Assembly: GCA_027886185.1 (NCBI GenBank)
Contig: WOAB01000127.1
Span: 3,038,001-3,102,000 of the forward strand
Direction of reading: 5' to 3'
Length of the DNA: 64,000 nt
From: Rheum nobile
Taxonomy: Eukaryota; Streptophyta; Magnoliopsida; Caryophyllales; Polygonaceae
The stretch's first letter is position 1; the number at the start of each line of letters is the position of its first letter. Under the pieces are notes generated by a model. That model searched no databases. It worked only from the letters and a program-made list of their open reading frames with translations, and was not told where the DNA came from. The position numbers were made by a program, and so were the translations under genes. Positions 56,870-64,000 of the stretch are shown here, one piece after another.

Positions 56870-57310
56870 AATATCAAGCGTAATATATAAATAAAAATAA
56901 ACAAATATGTACCAACTTATCTCCTACATGCGTAGGAGGAGGTCGTCCAGTTGCGTCCCAAATAAAATCGGCAATATGGGTCGAGTAGTTTGTGAAAAGG
57001 TCGAATACTCGCGACACTCCTACTTGCCAAGACTCTAGAGTTGACGCTGGATCGGGAGCATGAGCTAGCGGGGCCGGGGGAACTAGAACGAGCTTTGGTA
57101 TCGACGAAGACGAGGGAAGTGCAACATCCTCGGGAGCCGATGGGGCCGAGGCAACATCATCCATCTATAAATCCTTGATCAAACCCAAGGACTCGTAATA
57201 CTCCCGCTCAAAGGACTCCTCATAGTCCGCCATGGATGCATCATCAACGTCCGACATGACTGTATCCTTGTCATCCTCCATGCCCTCGTTGTCATCATTC
57301 GACATGGCCG
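56870..57310 (-). pseudogene. Start of a PMD gene (MULE-3 relic)
   Basis: On the minus strand an acidic leader (MSNDDNEGMEDDKDTVMSDV, 57310 down) runs to a TAG, then MDDVASAPSAPEDVALP and the PMD opening VFDLFTNYSTHIADFIWDATG (about 57020-56950). It is like the acidic leader of the MULE-1 PMD gene. It faces the transposase relic, so the convergent layout is kept a third time. Confidence 0.6.
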
Positions 57311-57775
57311 CATCAACCTCGTGTTGTAAGTGTGAATTCACATTCGCTTGCGTTCTTAGCCCCGTCTTGTGAATATCGATAAATTATGAGACAACCCACT
57401 CGCATAGACGGTGAAACCTTGGAGGACGTCTCACAGACAAACTATTACGTCGTACACCCTGTAACGTTGTCTCCTTTTAGCCCATTTCGGTTATCCAAAT
57501 TTCATTATATGCTTGATTGTGGCTTACGCTTGCTCAAAGAACACCAATTTGTGTGTATATAGACAACAAACCGCGTTTATATAGCATCACCTTTTCTAGA
57601 CACCCATAGTTTGATAATACCTTGTCATTTCAATTGTTCCTTTAGTTGTTCAATGGTTTTTTGAAGGAAAGAACTTGAGCCTTTGGAGAGTTTTATACAA
57701 GTTGTTAAATTCGGGACTTTAAACGTCATATCAGTTGTTCACATGACTTGGATACAATGAAACTTGTGTTTTGTT
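57311..57775. other. Spacer
   Basis: No gene recognised; probably the right part of the MULE-3 relic. Confidence 0.3.
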
Positions 57776-58327
57776 TAAGGATGTCAATGAGGCGGGTTTG
57801 AGGCAAGGACTACGTACCCTTGTCCCCATTCCCGTTTAACTTTCTCCTTCTTGTCCATGTCCCCATCTCCGTTTGGGATTGAAAATCGCCCTCGTCCTCA
57901 TCCCCATCCCTATCAACTTTTCTCCATATACCTTCATCACAAACATTTTCGTCAGATTCCCCGTTTAAGTTACTCACGATTTCCCTATTTGGTAACAATA
58001 TCATATAATTTAACATAAATTAGGTCAAAATTTAAACTTAAAAATAAACTCAACATTTAGTGTGTACAAAAAATATATTCAACATTACATAGAAAAAATT
58101 AATCTAATTTTATTAAATAATTATAACAAATCTTTCAATGTATCATTAATTTCTCTATGAAAACCCTTAAAGAAACATCGTCCCTGTTCCTATTTGATCC
58201 GCTTGTGCGGAGTTAGTTTGCCCCCTTCCCCGTCCCAATTTCAATTTAGTTTTTCCGTCCTCGTCCCTTACCCCATAACAGGGATTCCTAGCGGGTTTTG
58301 GTGAATCCCCTCCCAATTACATTCCTA
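57776..58327. mobile_element. hAT MITE (552 bp)
   Basis: Ends TAAGGATGTCAATGAGGCGG and (minus) TAGGAATGTAATTGGGAGGG; flanks GTTTTGTT and GTTTTATC (6 of 8). Subterminal CCCCGT/CCCCATCCC words. Non-coding. Confidence 0.65.
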
Positions 58328-58598
58328 GTTTTATCCACTTATTCATCAACCTCTATCTAACGTAGGTTGTTGCATATAAACAAACTTGCATTTTTCCTCT
58401 ATTTTCACGACAAGACTTGATTATTTCTATTTATCAGGATATATCAATCTACTACAAAATGAGAATTTTTAACGCCACATATCTTTTCGAAATTGCATCA
58501 CGTCACTATATGTCATTGTCATAACATCCTTTTGATTTCAACTATTGCTACTATTCTTGATTTTAATGTCTTTCAACTATTGGCTTCTATTCTTGATT

Positions 58599-58779
58599 GG
58601 TTTTTCCTAGTGTGTGCCCATGGACACACTCTAAGAACTCCATTTTTAGCAATAATTTTTTAGCCATTAGTTTATTTTTTTGTCAAGGGTTTACCCATTC
58701 TCTTTTAGGGAATATTTTGAAGATAATTTCCTATTATAACTTGTTAACATGTGCCCATGAGCATACACTAGAAAAACCG
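58599..58779. mobile_element. Small Mutator-type MITE (181 bp)
   Basis: Ends GGTTTTTCCTAGTGTGTGCC and (minus) CGGTTTTTCTAGTGTATGC. Perfect 9-bp target copies TTCTTGATT at 58590-58598 and 58780-58788. Confidence 0.85.
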
Positions 58780-58788
58780 TTCTTGATT

Positions 58789-60069
58789 TTATTGTCTTTC
58801 AGCATATCAGTGTGGTCTTTATACTTCTTAATTTCTACTATTGATACACGTACGTCCTATACTTGAGTAATCACCTTTCAACCATTATGGTTACCGAGTG
58901 GCTTGATAAAGATAAGCACTTCGTCTAGTTTCTGCTTGAACAACATTATGGTTGATCTTAATGGTTGTAACAAGTTATTTAAAATCAAAAGGAAACCCAA
59001 CAATAAAACACTTGAAAGTGCATGAGGAGCAAACATCATGCAATTGGAAAATGCTTTCAGAAGTGTTGCATCTACAAATTTGCTACAATGCAATCTTTCA
59101 TGCTTTCGTGTGAATGGAATCTTTTTTCCGTATTTGCAACATGACCCTAAGGATAGAATGTACGTTCATCAACAGTGGATTGATCAATCAGAGGGAAACA
59201 CATAGTGGAAGATCTCATCTGCACTGGATGCCAACCATGCGGCCCTTTGGGTTTGGAGTATGATTCTTGAAACCTTGTGCATGTGACATCATACTTGAAG
59301 GTATTAATCTCCATGACTTGATCCATTCCAATTCTTTGGTTAACCAGGCCTGCATTTAAGTTGAAAAATGGTCCCTTCTATTGTGAAAACAGTTCAAATT
59401 ACCTACACACTACAGTGCATGTTGTATCTATGAAATCTAGCTACCACACACATTGCAATATTTCTAAATCAAATGCGATGCCAAAATCGTGAGGGAATAA
59501 CTCATTCCAAAAGCTAACATGGACACCTGTCTAGGGCCTCTTCCCACTCTTATATACAATACCACAACAATAAGTGGAAACTTGGATTCCTATTTAGGGA
59601 TTCATGCTTATCGATGTAGCTCTAATTATTTGACTCATTTTTCAACATATCATTTATAAGAATCATTTGCTTGTGTTGTTTAGCATGTTTCGCATGTGCA
59701 CTTAAAGGTACTCTTTAGCATTTAAGCTCGTGAAATAGTGTCTGATGCACTACAACCTAGTGTTTGAGAGAGTTATTGACGAAAGAGTTTACCACCACTA
59801 TCAAGGAAAGCTATTAAAAGTACTAGTAAAACCATTATTTCTAGCACTTAACACGCCAAACACATTTTTTTCAAATCTATATTATCATATTACATTTTTC
59901 ATAGTTGATAATTTCATTAGTGGGATAAATGTTTCAGAAAGAAGTTGTTCGAAAAAAATCAATTTAACTAGTAAGTATGACACTCTGTAACCTCATGGCC
60001 ACGAATTCTGTTGTTTCCTTTATCTAATAATGTCCTCGTGCCCCTATAAACAAAAAAAGTTGACATGCG
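58789..60069. other. Unassigned region
   Basis: Short frames only. May include decayed upstream LINE sequence, but I cannot show an endonuclease domain. Confidence 0.35.
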
Positions 60070-62200
60070 ATGCATGCTTTTTTTCCATTCAGGCCAAATG
60101 CTAAAAGAATGTGCACACTCATTTATCTCACTTTTTCCAAAAGTTGACAATTTGATTACCATTAATCATTATCGTCCCACCAGCTTATGTAATACAACAT
60201 ACAAAATCATTTCCAAACTTTTAGCTAATAGACTTAATATATTGCCTAGGCTCATTATCGCCCTCAAGGTGCATTTGTTAAAGGGCGCCTCATCCAAGAT
60301 AAGATATTAATAGCTCATGAAGTATTCTACTCCTTTCACGCCAAGAAAAAAGGTAAGAAAGGGTGGATGACTCTTAAACTTGATATGAAAAAGCATATGT
60401 CAAAGTAGATTGGAATTTCATTACACAAGTTCTTTAAAAATTCGATTTTTCTCTCACATGGGTTGAGTTACTCATGAATTGTATCACTTCTACATCCTTC
60501 TCCGTTTTAGTAAACAACAAACTAGGAGACGTTTTTACGCCTGCTTGCGGCCTCCGCCTGAGGGATCCAATAACACCTTTTATTTTCATAATTGCAATGG
60601 AATTCTTATCAAGAATCCTCTCCTTCAAATCCCAGCAACAAAACCGTAAGGTTGCCATCTAACTTACTAGAAACGGTACTTGCATCCCTTCTCTTACTTT
60701 TGCCGATGACACCCTAATTCTTTCTAATGCTTCTCATTCTAACATGTTATACATTACAAACTAGATTCATACTCTTACCCTTAGATCAGGTTTAACAATC
60801 AATTTCTATAAAATTTCTTTTTAGACTTCACCCGACATAACGCCTCAACAAACAACATTTCTTGCATGTGTTTTAAACATTCAAGTTACAAGATCTATGG
60901 AAAAATACTTAGGAATCCCTATAGTTCTTGAACATGTGAAAAAAGAAATATTTGATTACTCCTTAATAAGTCTCAAAAAACAGGTTTCTAAATGGAAGAC
61001 GAATTCTCTTTCATAGGCAGGCCGCTCAATGCTTATTCAATCTAGCATTCTCTCCAACATTAACTACTTAATGCAAAGCTTTTTATTACATTCTTCCGTT
61101 TGTAATCAAATAGATATGATCAATAAAGACTTTTCTAGAATAAATCAAACCCCAATTATCATTCTCTTATTAGTTAGGACAATATTTGTCGGCCAAGGGT
61201 AATTAGGCTTACATAAAGCATAAAATATGAATAAATCACTCCAAATGAAACTTTGGTAAAAATTACTTGTGGAACCTGATAGTATGTGGGTCCGTATCAT
61301 ACCTAAAAAATACTTGGGCTCTTTAGATTTTTTCTCTTATTAAAAAAAATCAAAACAATCCTGGCAATTCTTCAAACATCTTCACATTCGTGATATCTTT
61401 AGAAAAGGTCTCTATTGGAAGTTGGAATTGGAAAATTTATTAATATTTGGACCAATAGCTGGATTCCTAATTATGACCTTCTTCCATATCTCGATAATTG
61501 TGACATCACTTTTAAAATTTCTAAATTTATTACTCTTGAACATCAATGGGATATTCCACAATTACAAAACCTCCTCCCACTCATTATAATCCCAAAAATC
61601 TTAACAATTCATATTCCTACATTTCTGGTTGAGGATCACATAATTTGAAGGTTAGCCTCAAATGGTAACATCTTAGTTAAGTCAGCCAGATCTCTAACGT
61701 AATCTCCTTCTGACTCCTCTGTTTATGACTTGTCATCCTGGATTTGGAAACTAAAAATTCCACCAAAAATACATAACTTCTTATGTAAAGAGGTTTATGA
61801 ATCTTTGCCAACAACAAAATGTTTAAACCGTCATTTCTCTAAAGTTTCATCTCAATGCAGTCGATGTAATGCATACACTAAAGACATTGAACATTTATTC
61901 TTTTCTTGTCCCTACACCCATCGTATGATTCAAAACTTTGAAGCACGCTTTCACCAAACTTTCTCCTTTTAGTATACTTCTAATTTCCTAACAAACCTAA
62001 ACTACTTCAGAACCTCTAATGCTTCACCAGAACCTATGTTCTTCCTATGTTGGACGATTTGGAATCATCGTAACTCAATTATTTTTGGCAAAAATGACAA
62101 CCATCAAAGCACAATCCCTTCCAAGCAGGCTTATATCCAGTTTCAAAACTGGATTACTTCAACAACAAATTATTCTACTTGTGGTAGCATAAATCTGTAC
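60070..62200 (+). pseudogene. L1-type LINE reverse transcriptase relic
   Basis: RT motifs in shifting frames: INHYRPTSLCNTTYKIISKL (60160), WMTLKLDMKKAYVKVDWNFI (60365; the catalytic Asp-x-x-x-A context is kept), SFSVLVNNKLGDVF and LRLRDPITPFIFIIAMEFL (60500-60610), LTFADDTLIL (FADD, about 60690) and KYLGIPI (60905). The zf-RVT C-terminal block follows: WKLKIPPKIHNFL and CSRCNAYTKDIEHLFFSCPY (61740-61925). The endonuclease part is missing (5'-truncated) and more than five stops are present. The 3' end is cut by the LTR element at 62211. Confidence 0.85.
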
Positions 62201-62839
62201 CAATATAAATTGTTGTTGACGACGACGAGAACCCGCAACTCTGACGATCCTAGGCTCTCTCCGATCTCATTTCCGGTTGCATGCGAACATAGAGAACGGC
62301 CAAAGATGGGACTTTGTCCCCCGTTTCACCTCTGATGCTCAAGTCAATATTCAATCTTGTGAATGAAGGGAGGCTAGGGTTTTTAGAGAAGATTCAATGA
62401 ATCATCCTTGAATGAATATGATTAGGGTTCCTCAGAAGGATCTTAAATACCTTTAATATCTATGAAGATAATTGATACTCACACCTTCTTAACGAGCCTT
62501 CTATTTTTGCCCATCACTTTAGATAATATCAACAATCACATAAATTAATTGAAATATCTTTACCTCCACAAATGCCCCTCAAGTTCCTTAAGCATCAATC
62601 GTGGTTGAGGAAGTTGATGATTTTAATATTTCATTCAAATTGGGCTTAAATATTGCCTATCATTTTCTTGCATATTGAATTGCACGCTCCGTGCTTTCTT
62701 GGTTCGTCAATCTGACATGCTCAACTCGTTCTGGCTTGAGTCCTTGGATTTTTAGTCGATTCGTGCCGAGAGGTCGTGTGTCACACGGCCTATGTTTTAC
62801 TTGCAAAATCAGCAACCTATGTTGTTGGGCCTATGTCAT

Positions 62840-63030
62840 ATTGATTCTGAGCAGTTTGTGCTCTAACACGCTTAGCAGGTTGTTCTTGCCTCATTTTTGA
62901 GCAGCTTGTGCTCTAGCATATGTAGCAGCACCTTGATAGCTAGTACAAGTTTTGTTTCCGAGCAACTTGTGCTCTATATTCCCTTGGAAACGTTAGCTAT
63001 TTTTATTTCCGAGCAGCTTGCGCTCTAGCA
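62840..63030. repeat. CCGAGCAGCTTGTGCTCTAGCA repeat
   Basis: Four to five spaced copies (GAGCAGCTTGTGCTCTA and variants at 62842, 62890, 62950, 63010). Confidence 0.7.
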
Positions 63031-63044
63031 TACATGGCAACATA

Positions 63045-63345
63045 TGTCATTAGTTCATAACCAATGCCTTTGTTTTGACATCTTGTGTCCTTAGTGCATA
63101 ACCGATGTCTTGGTTTTGACATCTTGTGTCCTTAGTGCATAATTGATGCCTTGGTTTTGACAGCTTGTGTCCTCAGTGCATAATCGATGCCTTGTTTTTG
63201 ACAGCTTGTGTACTTAGTGCATAACTGATGCCTTGGTTTTGAAGCTTATGTACTTTGCATAACCGATATCTTGGTTTTGACAGCCTGTGTACTTAGTGCA
63301 TAACCGATATCTTGGTTTTGACAGCTTGTGTCCTTTTGATTTCCG
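63045..63345. repeat. 41-bp tandem array, about seven copies
   Basis: Unit contains CTTGGTTTTGACAGCTTGTG then TCCTTAGTGCATAACCGATG. Copies vary at 10-20 percent of positions. Confidence 0.9.
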
Positions 63346-63365
63346 AGCAGCATGTGCTTTAACAT

Positions 63366-63835
63366 ACATGGCAACTCTTCCCTTGCGGCCCGAAGGCTAA
63401 TAGAATGAAGATTGATGGCAACTCGTGCCTCTGCGGCCTGAAGGCTGATATGATGAAAACTGGTGGCAGCTCGTGCCCCTGCGACCCGAAGGCTAATATA
63501 ATAAAACTTTATGACAACTCGTGCCCCTGCGGCCCGAAGACTAATATAATAAAACTTGATTGCAGATAGTGCTCTTGTGGCCCAGATGCAAATAGAGTGA
63601 AGATCGATGACAAAATCAAACTGATGGCAGTTCATGCTCCTGCGGCCCATAGGCTAATAGAATAAAGACTCATGACAACTCGTGCCTCTTCGGCCCGAAG
63701 GCTAATAGAATAGAGATTGATGGAAGCTTGTGCCTCTATAGCCCGAAAACTAATAAAATAGAGACTGCTGACAGCTCGTACTCCTACGAGTTGAAGTCTA
63801 ATAGAATGAAGATTGATATCAACTTCTCTACTTCT
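63366..63835. repeat. 47-48-bp tandem array, about nine copies
   Basis: Unit: GGCAACTCGTGCC.CTGCGG then CCCGAAGGCTAATAGAATGA and AGATTGAT. Translating it gives meaningless periodic frames, so I call no gene. Confidence 0.9.
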
Positions 63836-64000
63836 CATTCACGCTGATAAAGCATTGCATGTAACAACATTTCCTCACTCCTTTACAATGCCAATTGGGT
63901 ATCAAGCGTAAGTTCACAACTACTTTTCAGCGTCAAATCAAGAGAAGCCCATGTTGTAGGTAGATTGTGTTCATTAGAGTGAGCCATGGAATGAATAACA

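Larger units (their letters stand above)
62211..64000 (-). mobile_element. LTR retrotransposon, minus orientation, 3' end only
   Basis: The LTR 62211-62570 (minus: TGTGGAGG...CAACAACA) is preceded on the minus strand by a purine tract (AACTTGAGGGGCAT). The interior runs off the window. It inserted in the LINE relic. The interior seen here has no gene, only two tandem arrays, as in the 3' untranslated zone of some Ty3/gypsy elements. No second LTR to confirm. Confidence 0.55.

Noticed and set aside
63246..63838. Two minus-strand frames with periodic SLRAA.ARV-type peptides
   Set aside because: Translation of the 47-48-bp array; the period is not a multiple that keeps one peptide repeat and there is no start context.

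Overview
This is a stretch of nuclear DNA from a flowering plant, most likely an angiosperm with a large, repeat-rich genome. The evidence is spliceosomal GT-AG introns, a Cassandra element with 5S rRNA-derived LTRs, a Stowaway-type mariner, hAT and Mutator-like (MULE) elements carrying plant mobile domain (PMD) genes, CCCTAAA telomere-like repeats, and two ordinary plant genes. I cannot name the species. About nine tenths of the window is transposon-derived and much of it is nested.

Layout. 1-3064 is a minus-strand gag-only LTR retrotransposon, cut by the window edge and apparently inserted in a hAT element. 3065-9061 is that hAT element: a spliced transposase gene (3318-5667) and a Tekay/Del-like solo LTR (6629-8843) with a perfect 5-bp target duplication. 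Next come a tRNA-like gene (9128-9198), a 236-bp tandem duplication, a spliced fragment of a plastid RNase II/R gene (10770-11095), a complete Cassandra TRIM (12977-13492) inside a degenerate repeat, and a 500-bp foldback element (14221-14725). The host-gene island is 15236-18996: a thaumatin-like protein (2 exons) and a selenoprotein-K-like small ER protein (4 exons), both on the minus strand.

MULE-1 (19413-30048) holds a PMD gene (+) and a transposase-OTU gene (-) facing each other. A 4170-bp mariner (20760-24929) sits in the PMD intron. The mariner itself encodes a DD39D transposase and, facing it, a 100-aa protein with a CCCH finger and a SUMO-interacting-type tail. MULE-2 (31960-47474, 9-bp target duplication) has the same convergent layout, a transposase-OTU fusion (+) and PMD (-), plus a third gene for a GRF-type zinc finger. 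Its transposase exon 2 is split by a 5.5-kb LTR element (35103-40620) with perfect 5-bp target duplication, and removing that insert restores the reading frame. A third, badly decayed relative lies at 55400-57310.

The remainder is a second solo LTR (49337-53349) with a nested 1.2-kb hAT MITE, several small MITEs, a LINE reverse transcriptase relic (60070-62200), and the 3' end of a minus-strand LTR element with two tandem arrays (62211-64000).

Most promising observations: (1) the two-gene mariner with a CCCH/SIM accessory protein, DLNxxP motifs in its transposase and a perfect 24-bp-arm hairpin between the two convergent genes; (2) a recurring MULE cassette of transposase-OTU facing PMD, with a GRF finger added in MULE-2; (3) each MULE family repeating its own palindromic word in termini and introns (for example CCACACGTTACGTGTGG in MULE-2). 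Most MULE and LTR genes carry stops or frameshifts. Coordinates of exons come from reading splice signals by eye.
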